Assembly (NCBI GenBank): GCA_015065295.1
Contig: SVQN01000001.1
Location: forward strand, 62,001-126,000
Direction: 5' to 3'
Source of the DNA: Oscillospiraceae bacterium
GTDB lineage: Bacteria; Bacillota; Clostridia; Oscillospirales; CAG-272
Length of the DNA stretch: 64,000 nt
The notes below the pieces were generated by a model. The model searched no databases. It was not told the DNA's origin and saw nothing but the letters and a program-made list of their open reading frames with translations. A program made the position numbers and the translations under genes. Every line of letters starts with the position of its first letter. Position 1 is the first letter of the stretch. This document shows positions 46,891 through 55,878 of the stretch, piece after piece.

Positions 46891-49266
46891 ATGGCATATA
46901 CAGTAATCAAACGCGACGGTTCCGCCGTCCGCTTCGATATCGGCAAAATTTCCACCGCGATCACCAAGGCGTTCGACGCCTGCGGCATCGCGCATGATCC
47001 CAGCATTATCGACCTCCTCGCTCTCCGCGCAACGGCAGATTTCGCCCCGAAGGTTCAGAACGATTCCATCGGCGTCGAAACCATTCAGGACAGCGTGGAA
47101 CGCGTCCTCAGCGAAACCGGCTACGCGGACGTTGCCAAGTCCTATATTCTGTACCGCAAGCAGCGCGAAAAGCTCCGCAACACCGAAAAGACCCTCCTCG
47201 ACTACAAGAAGCTCGTGGACGGCTATCTCGGAAACCTTGACTGGCGCGTCAAGGAAAACTCCACCGTTACCTATTCCGTCGGCGGTCTGATCCTCTCCAA
47301 CAGCGGCGCGATCACGGCGAATTACTGGCTCTCCGAAATGTACGACAAGGAAATCGCCGAAGCGCACCAGTCCGCCGCCATGCATATCCACGACCTCGGG
47401 ATGCTCACCGGCTACTGCGCGGGATGGTCGCTCAAGCAGCTCATTCTGGAAGGTCTCGGCGGCGTGACAGGCAAGATCACGTCCCGTCCGGCAAAGCACC
47501 TCTCCACCCTCTGCAACCAGATGGTCAACTTCCTCGGCATCATGCAGAACGAATGGGCGGGCGCACAGGCATTCTCTTCCTTCGACACCTACCTCGCACC
47601 GTTCGTCAAGAAGGATAATCTCACCTATTACGAAGTCAAGAAGTGCCTCCAGTCCTTCATTTTCGGTGTAAACACCCCGTCCAGATGGGGTACGCAGGCT
47701 CCCTTCTCGAACATCACCCTTGACTGGACGGTTCCGGCTGACCTCGCGGAACTCCCCGCAATCGTCGGCGGCGTGGAACAGGACTTCTGCTACAAGGACT
47801 GCAAGAAGGAAATGGACATGGTCAACCGCGCGTTCATGGAACTCATGATCGAAGGCGACGCCAACGGACGCGGCTTCCAGTACCCGATCCCGACCTACTC
47901 CATCACCAGCGATTTCGACTGGTCCGAAACCGAAAACAACAAGCTCCTCTTTGAGATGACTGCGAAATACGGTACCCCGTACTTCTCCAACTACATCAAC
48001 TCCGACATGGAACCGAGCGATGTCCGCAGTATGTGCTGCCGTCTGCGTCTCGACCTGCGTGAACTGCGCCGCAAGTCCGGCGGGTTCTTCGGAAGCGGCG
48101 AATCCACCGGCTCTATCGGCGTTGTCACCATCAACCTTCCCAGAATCGCGTACCTCGCGGAAAACGAAGCGGACTTCTACAAGAGACTCGACAAGCTCAT
48201 GGACATCGCGGCACGTTCGCTCAAGATCAAGCGTCAGGTCATCGCGGAACTCATGGACAAGGGACTGTATCCGTACACCAAGCGGTATCTCGGCAATTTC
48301 GACAGCCATTTCTCCACCATCGGTCTGGTCGGCATGAACGAAGCCTGCCTCAACGCGAAGTGGCTCGGCGGCATCATTGCCGAAGAAAAGTCCCTCCAGT
48401 TTGCGAAGGATGTCCTCAACCACATGAGAGAACGTCTCTCCGACTATCAGGAAGAATACGGCGACCTCTACAACCTCGAAGCAACTCCGGCGGAATCCAC
48501 CAGCTACCGTCTTGCCAAGCATGACAAGGAAGCGTATCCGGATATCGTCACCGCCAACGAAAACGGTACTCCGTACTATACGAACTCCTCTCACCTCCCC
48601 GTCGGCTACACCGCAGACATTTTTGAAGCCCTCGACATCCAGGACGAACTCCAGACCCTGTATACCTCCGGTACGGTCTTCCATGCGTTCCTCGGTGAAA
48701 AGCTCCCCGACTGGAAGGCAGCGGCCACCCTCGTCCGCAAGATCGCGGAAAACTACAAGCTCCCGTACTACACGATGAGCCCGACCTACTCCATCTGCAA
48801 GAACCACGGCTACATCACCGGCGAACACTACACCTGCCCCGAATGCGGCGAAGTCACGGAAGTCTACAGCCGCATCACCGGTTACTACCGTCCCGTACAG
48901 AACTGGAACAGCGGCAAGGCACAGGAATTCAAGGATCGCCGCCTGTACGAAATCGACATGACCTCCGATGCAGCACCGGCATCCGCGGACAAAGCAGTCT
49001 GCGGCAATGCACCGGCAGCATCCGAAGCGGTTCTGGAAGACGGCGTATACCTGATCGCCACGCAGACCTGCCCGAACTGCCGCGCGGCGGAAGCAAGACT
49101 GACCGCAGCCGGAGTTTCCTATACGAAGCTGTTCGCGGAAGATCACGCGGACCTCTGCCGAACCCTCGGCATCACGCAGGCTCCGACGCTGGCGGATGTT
49201 TCGGATGGAACGATCACCCTGTACGGCAACCTTTCGGAAATCGTGAAGTTCTGTGCAAAGAAATAA
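46891..49266 (+). CDS. nrdD: Anaerobic (class III) ribonucleoside-triphosphate reductase NrdD fused to a redoxin domain
   Basis: 791 residues from the ATG at 46891 (GGAG 6 bases upstream). An N-terminal ATP-cone ('VIKRDGSAVRFDIGKISTAI') precedes the ten-stranded barrel, with an active-site Cys in 'RSMCCRLRLDLRELRRKS'. A zinc site follows in 'CKNHGYITGEHYTCPECG', and the glycyl-radical site is 'RITGYYRPVQNWNSGK' (Gly about 664). Beyond the usual end, an Ala/Ser-rich linker leads to about 75 residues with 'TQTCPNCRAAEARL' (CPNC about 727-730) and 'TQAPTLADVSDG', a glutaredoxin/NrdH-like fold. A fused redoxin suggests reduction by thiols rather than formate. No nrdG is adjacent. Confidence 0.93.
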   Translation: MAYTVIKRDGSAVRFDIGKISTAITKAFDACGIAHDPSIIDLLALRATADFAPKVQNDSIGVETIQDSVERVLSETGYADVAKSYILYRKQREKLRNTEKTLLDYKKLVDGYLGNLDWRVKENSTVTYSVGGLILSNSGAITANYWLSEMYDKEIAEAHQSAAMHIHDLGMLTGYCAGWSLKQLILEGLGGVTGKITSRPAKHLSTLCNQMVNFLGIMQNEWAGAQAFSSFDTYLAPFVKKDNLTYYEVKKCLQSFIFGVNTPSRWGTQAPFSNITLDWTVPADLAELPAIVGGVEQDFCYKDCKKEMDMVNRAFMELMIEGDANGRGFQYPIPTYSITSDFDWSETENNKLLFEMTAKYGTPYFSNYINSDMEPSDVRSMCCRLRLDLRELRRKSGGFFGSGESTGSIGVVTINLPRIAYLAENEADFYKRLDKLMDIAARSLKIKRQVIAELMDKGLYPYTKRYLGNFDSHFSTIGLVGMNEACLNAKWLGGIIAEEKSLQFAKDVLNHMRERLSDYQEEYGDLYNLEATPAESTSYRLAKHDKEAYPDIVTANENGTPYYTNSSHLPVGYTADIFEALDIQDELQTLYTSGTVFHAFLGEKLPDWKAAATLVRKIAENYKLPYYTMSPTYSICKNHGYITGEHYTCPECGEVTEVYSRITGYYRPVQNWNSGKAQEFKDRRLYEIDMTSDAAPASADKAVCGNAPAASEAVLEDGVYLIATQTCPNCRAAEARLTAAGVSYTKLFAEDHADLCRTLGITQAPTLADVSDGTITLYGNLSEIVKFCAKK

Positions 49267-49299
49267 CATAGGCTGAGTTTTCTCTGTCTGTAAATATTC

Positions 49300-49363
49300 A
49301 ACGGCTGTACTCCGGTACAGCCGTTCATACCGCTGACAAACCCGTCAGCGGTTATATTTTTTT
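49300..49363 (+). terminator. Tandem hairpins after nrdD
   Basis: An 11-bp perfect stem (49300-49310 with 49315-49325) and a 9-bp perfect stem (49329-49337 with 49344-49352), then a T-run. The rest of the gap to ruvC (49364-49548) shows no gene. Confidence 0.8.
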
Positions 49364-49548
49364 GTGCAGAAAGGAAGAAACAGAAACAAAAACCGTAAAT
49401 CCGCTGCCGTGCAGAATAGGAAGAAAATCTCCACCATCTTCCATCGGATGGTTGTTTTTTCTTCCTCGCTTTTTCCTTAAAAGTCCAACGAACAATTTGC
49501 AATTGGAAAATGTTATACTTTGTTCACCAAAAAAATATAGAAACTGTT

Positions 49549-49577
49549 TTGACATACGCGGTATTCTATGCTATAAT
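49549..49577 (+). promoter_or_regulatory. Consensus promoter of ruvC
   Basis: Perfect TTGACA, 17-base spacer, perfect TATAAT, 42 bases before the start codon. Confidence 0.85.
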
Positions 49578-49619
49578 ATATCATTGCAAAACTATAATCG
49601 GAGAACTGTTGAATTTTTT

Positions 49620-50150
49620 ATGAGAATCCTTGGCATCGACCCCGGGATCGCCATCGTCGGCTGGGGGGTCATCGACTACGCCGGACTCGGCACCAAATGC
49701 CGCCCCGTCGCCTACGGCGCGATCACAACCGGCGCGGATGAGAAGACCGAAGACCGTATTCTCACGGTCTATGACGAAATGACGGCGGTCATCGCAAAAT
49801 ATAAGCCGGACTGCGCGGCGGTCGAAGAACTGTTCTTCAATACCAACCAGAAAACCGGTATCATCGTCGCGGAGGCACGCGGAGTCCTTCTTCTTGCCTG
49901 CCGTCAGGCGGGACTGCCGATTTACGAATACACCCCGCTTCAGATCAAGCAGGCTGTGGTCGGCTACGGACGCGCGGAAAAGCACCAGATCATCGAAATG
50001 GTGACGATGCTTCTCGCTCTCCCGAAGCCGCCGAAACCCGACGATACCGCCGATGCCATCGCCGCCGCGATCTGTCACGCGCATACCGGCACATCCAGAC
50101 TTGCCGAATATTACAACAAACCGACCTCCATGGCGGGGAAGATAAAATAG
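49620..50150 (+). CDS. ruvC: Holliday junction resolvase RuvC
   Basis: 176 residues. 'MRILGIDPGIAIVGWGVID' carries the first catalytic Asp (residue 7), 'CAAVEELFFNTNQKT' the catalytic Glu, and 'KPDDTADAIAAAICHAH' the last acidic residues. It resolves Holliday junctions in recombination. The ATG at 49620 is the only start in frame; GGAG is 16 bases upstream, too far, so initiation may be weak. ruvA and ruvB do not follow, unlike the common arrangement. Confidence 0.93.
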   Translation: MRILGIDPGIAIVGWGVIDYAGLGTKCRPVAYGAITTGADEKTEDRILTVYDEMTAVIAKYKPDCAAVEELFFNTNQKTGIIVAEARGVLLLACRQAGLPIYEYTPLQIKQAVVGYGRAEKHQIIEMVTMLLALPKPPKPDDTADAIAAAICHAHTGTSRLAEYYNKPTSMAGKIK

Positions 50151-50258
50151 CTAAGGACTAAGAACTAAGGGTGAATGACTATTCCGGATTTGTCCGTCAG
50201 CGGACAGAGAGAAAGTATGGGTATAGTCATTAGTCATTTACCATTAGTCCTTAGTCCA
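50151..50258. repeat. Family F repeat, copy F2
   Basis: CTAAGGACTAAGAACTAAGG...GTGAATGACTA at the left and TAGTCATTAGTCATTTACC...TAGTCCTTAGTCC at the right form an inverted pair between ruvC and the next gene's ribosome-binding site. Similar to 18551-18655. Confidence 0.65.
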
Positions 50259-50271
50259 AAAAGGAGTTATT

Positions 50272-51162
50272 ATGTGGGCTGCTGATAAATGGAAAGACTA
50301 TGAATTGATTGACTGCGAAGGCGGGGAACGGCTCGAACGCTGGGGAAAATATATCCTTATCCGCCCCGATCCGCAGGTCATCTGGAACGGCAAACGGAAA
50401 AATCCGCTGTGGCGTGAGGCGCACGGTGTGTATCGTCGTCAGGGCGGCGGCGGGTCGTGGGTCGTCAACAATATGCCCGAAAACTGGTGCATCAATTATG
50501 GGAAATACCAGTTCCGTCTGCGGCCGATGGGCTTCAAGCACACCGGTCTGTTCCCCGAACAGGCGACCAACTGGGACTGGACAGACGGTGTGATCCGCCG
50601 ACGGATTGCCGATCATGGGGACGGGGCGGAACGTCCGAAGGTTTTGAATCTCTTTGCCTACACCGGCGGTGCTACCGTTGCCTGCTCCATGGCGGGGGCT
50701 TCCCTCTGTCATGTGGACGCGTCCAAGGGGATGACCAACGCGGCGAAGGAAAATATGCAGCTTTCCGGGCAGGGCGACGCGCCGTGCCGCTATATTGTGG
50801 ACGACTGCCGCAAGTTTGTCGAACGGGAAATCCGGCGCGGTGTCCGCTACGACGGCATTATCATGGACCCGCCGTCCTACGGCAGAGGCCCGAACGGGGA
50901 AGTCTGGAAGCTCGAGGAATGCGCGGCCGATCTCGTTGCGCTGACCGTCAAGGTTCTGTCCGACCGTCCGGCGTTCTTCCTTATCAATTCGTACACGACG
51001 GGGCTGTCTCCCGCGACGATGGCGTACATTCTCCAGACCGCGCTTCCCGCGAACCTGCGTCACGCGGCACACGTCGAATTCGGCGAAACCGGGATTCCTG
51101 TGACGGATTCCGGATTGATTCTGCCGAGCGGTGCGTCGGTGCGCTGTGAATTCCGATTCTGA
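50272..51162 (+). CDS. SAM-dependent methyltransferase, RlmI/RlmK-like
   Basis: 296 residues. The Rossmann motifs are 'VLNLFAYTGGATVACSMAG' (motif I), 'VDASKGMTNAAKENMQLSG' (motif II) and 'GIIMDPPSYGRGPNG' (the DPPSY catalytic motif of base-modifying enzymes). This matches the RlmI/RlmK class of 23S rRNA cytosine/guanine methyltransferases, without the N-terminal PUA domain, so the target is uncertain. AAAGGAG lies before the ATG. It is 26 bases upstream of ecfA1 and could share its transcript. Confidence 0.85.
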   Translation: MWAADKWKDYELIDCEGGERLERWGKYILIRPDPQVIWNGKRKNPLWREAHGVYRRQGGGGSWVVNNMPENWCINYGKYQFRLRPMGFKHTGLFPEQATNWDWTDGVIRRRIADHGDGAERPKVLNLFAYTGGATVACSMAGASLCHVDASKGMTNAAKENMQLSGQGDAPCRYIVDDCRKFVEREIRRGVRYDGIIMDPPSYGRGPNGEVWKLEECAADLVALTVKVLSDRPAFFLINSYTTGLSPATMAYILQTALPANLRHAAHVEFGETGIPVTDSGLILPSGASVRCEFRF

Positions 51163-51188
51163 TTTTTTGAAAACGGGACGGTATCATT

Positions 51189-52070
51189 ATGAAGAAAGAA
51201 CCGATCATAAAAGCCGAAAACCTTACCTTTTCCTATCCGGGCGACGCCGAATCCAAGCCGGTACGCGCCCTTGACAACGTTTCCTTTGAAATTGAGGAAG
51301 GCTCGTTCACGGCCATTCTCGGACACAACGGAAGCGGAAAATCCACCCTTGCCAAGCTGATGTGCATGGTCAATTACCCCGATTCCGGAAAACTCTGGCT
51401 CTGCGGGAAGGAACTCACCGATCCCGACGTGACCGACGCGGACATTCTTGCCGCCCGCCGCGACATCGGGATGGTTTTCCAGAATCCCGACAACCAGATT
51501 GTTGCCTCCATTGTCGAGGAAGACGTGGCGTTCGGATGCGAAAATCTCGGACTTCCGTCGGACGAAATCCGGAAACGCGTGGATCGTGCTCTGGAGGAAG
51601 TCGGCATGACCAAGCACGCGCGCAGTTCGCCGCACAATCTGTCCGGCGGGCAGAAACAGCGTGTTGCCATTGCCGGCGTTGTTGCCATGAAGCGCAAATG
51701 CGTTATTTTTGATGAATCCACCGCGATGCTCGACCCGCTCGGACGGCGCGATGTCATGAACACTGCCATGAAGCTCAACCGCGAGGATGGGATCACGGTC
51801 ATTCTCATCACGCACTATATGAGCGAAGCGGCGATGGCTGACCGCATTATTGTCATGGATCACGGGAAGATTCTGCGCGACGGTACGCCGTCCGAAGTCT
51901 TTTCCGATCCCGAAGCCATGTGGGACGCCGGTCTCGACGTTCCCCAGACGACGGAACTGCTTTATAAGATGAAGAAAGCCGGACTGGACGTGCGGCTCGA
52001 TCTCTTTGACATCAACGACTGCGCGGCGGAAATCGCCCGTGCAATCCGGAAGGCGAAAGGGGAAGCGTGA
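51189..52070 (+). CDS. ecfA1: Energy-coupling factor transporter ATPase EcfA1
   Basis: 293 residues. Walker A 'GHNGSGKST', Q-loop 'VFQNPDNQ', signature 'LSGGQKQR', Walker B 'CVIFDESTAMLDP', H-loop 'ITHYM'. The FQNPDNQ segment and the C-terminal extension are typical of EcfA proteins. With EcfA2 and EcfT it powers vitamin and metal uptake by exchangeable S-components; none is encoded here. The gap to ecfA2 is 3 bases. Confidence 0.93.
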   Translation: MKKEPIIKAENLTFSYPGDAESKPVRALDNVSFEIEEGSFTAILGHNGSGKSTLAKLMCMVNYPDSGKLWLCGKELTDPDVTDADILAARRDIGMVFQNPDNQIVASIVEEDVAFGCENLGLPSDEIRKRVDRALEEVGMTKHARSSPHNLSGGQKQRVAIAGVVAMKRKCVIFDESTAMLDPLGRRDVMNTAMKLNREDGITVILITHYMSEAAMADRIIVMDHGKILRDGTPSEVFSDPEAMWDAGLDVPQTTELLYKMKKAGLDVRLDLFDINDCAAEIARAIRKAKGEA

Positions 52071-52073
52071 CCG

Positions 52074-52925
52074 ATGGCAACCATTGAACTGAAAAATCTC
52101 ACCTTTTCTTACAATAAAAATACTCCCTCCGCCGTATGTGCGCTCGATCATGTGTCGCTGACCATCGACGGCGCGGCGGACGGCATTACCGGTCTGATCG
52201 GTCATACGGGCAGCGGCAAGTCCACACTCGTGCAGATGCTCAACGGTCTGCTGAAGCCGGACGAGGGTCAGGTCATCCTCGACGGAACGGACATCTGGGC
52301 GGAACCGAAAAAAATCCGCGATGTGCGTTTCAAGGCGGGGCTGGTCATGCAGTATCCGGAATACCAGCTGTTCGCGGAAACCGTGCGCGAGGATATCGCA
52401 TTCGGACCGAAAAATATGGGGCTGACCGGCGACGAGCTGACCGCACGCGTCATGGAAGCGGCGAAATTCTCCGGTCTGGCACCGGAACTTCTCGATAAAT
52501 CCCCGTTTGAACTGTCGGGCGGTCAGAAACGCCGTGCGGCACTGGCGGGCGTTATGGCGATGCAGCCGAAAATCCTGATTCTCGACGAACCGGCGGCGGG
52601 ACTTGACCCGGTCGGACGGCGCGACATCCTCGGCGGTATCCGGCAGTACGCGGGAGAAAGCGGCACGACGGTCATCATCGTCAGCCACAGCATGGAGGAT
52701 ATGGCGATGTACTGCGACAAACTCGTCGTGATGGCGAACGCGAAGATTCTCATGCACAAAACCTGTGCGGAGGTCTTTTCCGAATATCAGGAACTGATTG
52801 CCGTGGGACTGGACGTTCCGCAGATCACGCGCATTGCCTCTGCTCTGGCAATGAACGGCGCGGATATCGGCGCGGACATCTACACCGTGGACTATGCGGT
52901 CAAGCAGCTGATGAAAAAGCTGTAA
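52074..52925 (+). CDS. ecfA2: Energy-coupling factor transporter ATPase EcfA2
   Basis: 283 residues. Walker A 'GHTGSGKST', Q-loop 'VMQYPEYQLFAETV', signature 'LSGGQKRR', Walker B 'ILILDEPAAGLDP', H-loop 'VSHSMEDMA'. The Q-loop sequence QYPEYQLF distinguishes EcfA2 from EcfA1. It forms the heterodimeric motor with the preceding gene's product. Confidence 0.93.
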   Translation: MATIELKNLTFSYNKNTPSAVCALDHVSLTIDGAADGITGLIGHTGSGKSTLVQMLNGLLKPDEGQVILDGTDIWAEPKKIRDVRFKAGLVMQYPEYQLFAETVREDIAFGPKNMGLTGDELTARVMEAAKFSGLAPELLDKSPFELSGGQKRRAALAGVMAMQPKILILDEPAAGLDPVGRRDILGGIRQYAGESGTTVIIVSHSMEDMAMYCDKLVVMANAKILMHKTCAEVFSEYQELIAVGLDVPQITRIASALAMNGADIGADIYTVDYAVKQLMKKL

Positions 52926-52940
52926 CGGGGAGGGACATCT

Positions 52941-53768
52941 ATGAAATCTGACATTACGTTCGGTCAATACTGCGAGGGAAACTCGCTGATTCACCGGCTT
53001 GACCCCCGTGCGAAGATCATCCTTGCGATCCTGTACATCGCGGTCATTTTTCTGGCGAAGAGCGTGACGGCGTTTGCCCTGCTGATCGTCTCGGCACTGG
53101 TGCTGGTCGGGCTGACAAAGCTCTCTCCGGTGATGATCCTGCGCGGAATGCGGCCGCTTCTCTTCATTATCGTCTTTACCGCCGTCATCAACATTTTCTG
53201 GATGACCGGCGATGTTCTGCTCCTTTCTCTGGGGCCGATCAAAATCTATCTCGAGGGGATTATCAACGCGGTACTGATTATCCTGCGTATCGTTCTCCTG
53301 ATCGTGGCAACCTCCGTGTTCCTGACCTACACGACCACGCCGCTCGCGCTGACGGACGGTCTCGAACAGCTCCTGTCACCGCTCAAGAAGCTGCACGTTC
53401 CGGTGCATGAATTCTCGATGATGATGACCATTGCCCTGCGCTTCATCCCGACGCTGATCGACGAAACGCAGAAGATCATGAACGCCCAGAAGGCGCGCGG
53501 CGCGGACTTTTCCACAGGAAGTCTGATCCAGCGTGCGAAGGCGTTGATCCCGATTCTGATTCCGCTGTTCATTTCGGCGTTCCGGCGTGCGGACGAACTG
53601 GCGACGGCAATGGAATGCCGCTGCTACACCGGCGGAGAGGGACGGACGCGCATGAACGTCCTGCACACCACGGCGAAGGACATTGTGTTTATTCTGGCAC
53701 TTGTCCTGCTCGGCGCGGCGATCGTTCTCCTGAACCGGTATTTCCCCCTCTACGGACTGAGCTTATAA
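52941..53768 (+). CDS. ecfT: Energy-coupling factor transmembrane protein EcfT
   Basis: 275 residues with about five transmembrane helices. The N-terminal 'YCEGNSLIHRLDPRAKIIL' is the EcfT signature. The two coupling motifs that dock into the ATPases appear as 'MNAQKARGADFSTG' (ARG) and 'FRRADELATAMECRCYTGG' (a variant of the second Ala-Arg motif). It scaffolds EcfA1A2 and the S-component. GGGAGG precedes the ATG. Confidence 0.93.
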   Translation: MKSDITFGQYCEGNSLIHRLDPRAKIILAILYIAVIFLAKSVTAFALLIVSALVLVGLTKLSPVMILRGMRPLLFIIVFTAVINIFWMTGDVLLLSLGPIKIYLEGIINAVLIILRIVLLIVATSVFLTYTTTPLALTDGLEQLLSPLKKLHVPVHEFSMMMTIALRFIPTLIDETQKIMNAQKARGADFSTGSLIQRAKALIPILIPLFISAFRRADELATAMECRCYTGGEGRTRMNVLHTTAKDIVFILALVLLGAAIVLLNRYFPLYGLSL

Positions 53769-53771
53769 ATC

Positions 53772-54554
53772 ATGAAATTATTGTTGAAACTTCGATATGA
53801 CGGTACGGCCTACTGCGGCTATCAGGCGCAGCCGGACAAGCCGTCGATCCAGCGGGTGCTGACGGACGCCGTTTCCGCCTGTTTCGGCTTTCCGTGCACC
53901 GTGACCGGATGCAGCCGTACCGATTCGGGCGTTCATGCCCTCGGATTCTGCGCGGCGGTCGAACCGGTGAATGCGGAAAACCGCATTACAATTCCGACGG
54001 GGCGTGTCCATCGCGCTCTGCGGCGGTTTCTGCCGGCGGACATTTCCGTCTGCGGCGAAGCGGACGTTCCCGACGATTTTCACCCGCGCTATTCCGTGAT
54101 CCGGAAGGAATACCTCTACCGGATGTACGATACGGTCTGGGACGATCCGTTTGAAACCACCCGCGCGTGGCATCTGAAGCATCCCGTGACGGACGAAGGT
54201 CTTGCACGGATGAACCGTGCCGCCGCGCATATTGTCGGACATCACGATTTTACGTCGCTGATGGCGGCGGGATCGAAAATCGTGGACGCGCACCGCACCG
54301 TCTATTCGCTGAGCGTACAGCGGACGGGAGATTTCCTCGATCTGCGCGTATCGGCGGACGGATTTCTGTACAATATGGTACGGATTATCACGGGAACCCT
54401 CGCGGACTGCGCGTACGGCGTATTCGAACCGGACGATATGAAAGCCATTCTGGAGGCAAAGGATCGTGCGAAAGCGGGGAAAACCGCACCGCCGCACGGA
54501 CTCTACCTCGCGGAAGTGACCTACGACCGTCCGGTGGAATGGAAAATATTATAG
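53772..54554 (+). CDS. truA: tRNA pseudouridine synthase A (TruA)
   Basis: 260 residues. 'LLKLRYDGTAYCGYQAQP' is the N-terminal signature; 'GCSRTDSGVHALG' carries the catalytic Asp; 'FHPRYSVIRKEYLYRMY' and 'VRIITGTLADCAYG' are further family blocks. It modifies U38-U40 in the anticodon arm. The gap to ecfT is 3 bases. The ecfA1-ecfA2-ecfT-truA order is the classical Firmicutes arrangement, usually found beside ribosomal protein genes, which are absent here. Confidence 0.95.
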   Translation: MKLLLKLRYDGTAYCGYQAQPDKPSIQRVLTDAVSACFGFPCTVTGCSRTDSGVHALGFCAAVEPVNAENRITIPTGRVHRALRRFLPADISVCGEADVPDDFHPRYSVIRKEYLYRMYDTVWDDPFETTRAWHLKHPVTDEGLARMNRAAAHIVGHHDFTSLMAAGSKIVDAHRTVYSLSVQRTGDFLDLRVSADGFLYNMVRIITGTLADCAYGVFEPDDMKAILEAKDRAKAGKTAPPHGLYLAEVTYDRPVEWKIL

Positions 54555-54566
54555 GGAGGGGAACTC

Positions 54567-55832
54567 ATGGCAGACATACGTTCCGCATCTCCGCAGCCGG
54601 CCAGGGCGGGCGGGAATTCCCCGGAGAAACGTCCTCTGCGGGTTGCCGGAAGAATTCCGCCGCAGGTGAATGCATATTATAAAAAAGTATCGAATGCGTA
54701 CAAAGGGTGCGCGATTGCGCTGCTGCTTCTTCTGGTTCTGTTCTTTCTGATGATGACCGTGTTTTTCGGGGATTACATGACCTACGAAAACGTGCGTTAT
54801 CTGGTGCGGGACTTCGGCGCGATGATGTCGTCGGACGACGGCGGGACGGGATTTGCGCCCGTCGTCTACAACGGCTCCGACAGCATGAAATTCGATACGT
54901 TCAAAAACGGGCTTGCCGCGGCGAGCGGGGATAAATATCTCTACTACGACGCGACGGGCATCCGCATGATCGAGGAAGATTCGGGATGCTCCGAACCGGT
55001 TCTCGTTCCGGCGGATAAATATCTCCTGCTGTACGATCTCGGCGGAACGGGGTATTCGGTTTACAATCAGCTGACGCGGATCATCCGGCGGACGGCGGAA
55101 AACCCCATTCTGTGCGGCAGCATGAGCGATTCCGGGGCGTTTCTGCTGGTGACCCGTTCCAGAGAAACGCGGTATGTGGTGGAGGTGTATAATTCCGCGT
55201 TCACGCATACCATGCGGATCTACAAGGAAAATTACGTTCTCGACGCGGCACTTTCGCCCGACGGAACGAACATTATGATTGCTTCGGCCGTTCCGGACAG
55301 CACGGACTTCCGCTGTGAAGTGGCGTTCTGCCGTGTCGGACAGTCGGAAGCGTCGGCAACGCTGTATTATGAGCACACCATGCCTCTGGATGTCTGTGCC
55401 ACGGAGGACGGTTTTATTCTCCTCTGCGATACCGCGCTGTATTTTTATGATTTTGACGGGACGCTTCAGACGAGCGTCAGTCTCGCGGGTACGGCACTGA
55501 GCTACGCGGACATGAACGATCACTCGATTGCCGTGGTCGGGAACGTGAACGCGCTCGGCATGGAAAGCCGTGTGCTGGTTCTTGCACCGTCGGGAGAAAT
55601 CCTTCTCGACACGGTTCTGCAGGACACACGCGTGACGGGGGTGGAAGCCTCCGTGAATCCGGAGAAGGCTCTGGTCTATCTGGAAACGCCGGAAGGAATT
55701 TTACAGATCGGCGCGGACGGGGAACAGAACCTGTATGATGCCGGAGATGCGTCGGTCATCGGACTGGTTCCGGTGAGAAACGGCGCGATCATCTGTACAA
55801 AAACCAGTGCTTACGCCGCGTTTGCGGAGTAG
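54567..55832 (+). CDS. Membrane-anchored beta-propeller protein (DUF5711-like)
   Basis: 421 residues. A basic Pro-rich cytoplasmic head (1-50) and one transmembrane helix ('CAIALLLLLVLFFLMMTVFF', about 48-67) precede an external region of repeated four-stranded units ('FDTFKNGLAAASGDKYLYYD', 'AALSPDGTNIMIASAVP', 'YADMNDHSIAVVGNVNA'), a six- or seven-bladed propeller. This matches the DUF5711 pattern of gut Firmicutes, usually next to a cvpA-like gene as here. GGGAGG lies before the ATG. Function unknown; an envelope scaffold or sensor is plausible. Confidence 0.75.
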   Translation: MADIRSASPQPARAGGNSPEKRPLRVAGRIPPQVNAYYKKVSNAYKGCAIALLLLLVLFFLMMTVFFGDYMTYENVRYLVRDFGAMMSSDDGGTGFAPVVYNGSDSMKFDTFKNGLAAASGDKYLYYDATGIRMIEEDSGCSEPVLVPADKYLLLYDLGGTGYSVYNQLTRIIRRTAENPILCGSMSDSGAFLLVTRSRETRYVVEVYNSAFTHTMRIYKENYVLDAALSPDGTNIMIASAVPDSTDFRCEVAFCRVGQSEASATLYYEHTMPLDVCATEDGFILLCDTALYFYDFDGTLQTSVSLAGTALSYADMNDHSIAVVGNVNALGMESRVLVLAPSGEILLDTVLQDTRVTGVEASVNPEKALVYLETPEGILQIGADGEQNLYDAGDASVIGLVPVRNGAIICTKTSAYAAFAE

Positions 55833-55878
55833 GCGGATTATAAACGAACGACATTTTTGCAATTTGGAGGTGGAACTT

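Noticed and set aside
46858..49269. An 803-codon frame antisense to nrdD, and a 707-codon frame antisense to the ClpE-like gene (56667-58790)
   Set aside because: Shadows of genes with unmistakable motifs on the plus strand.
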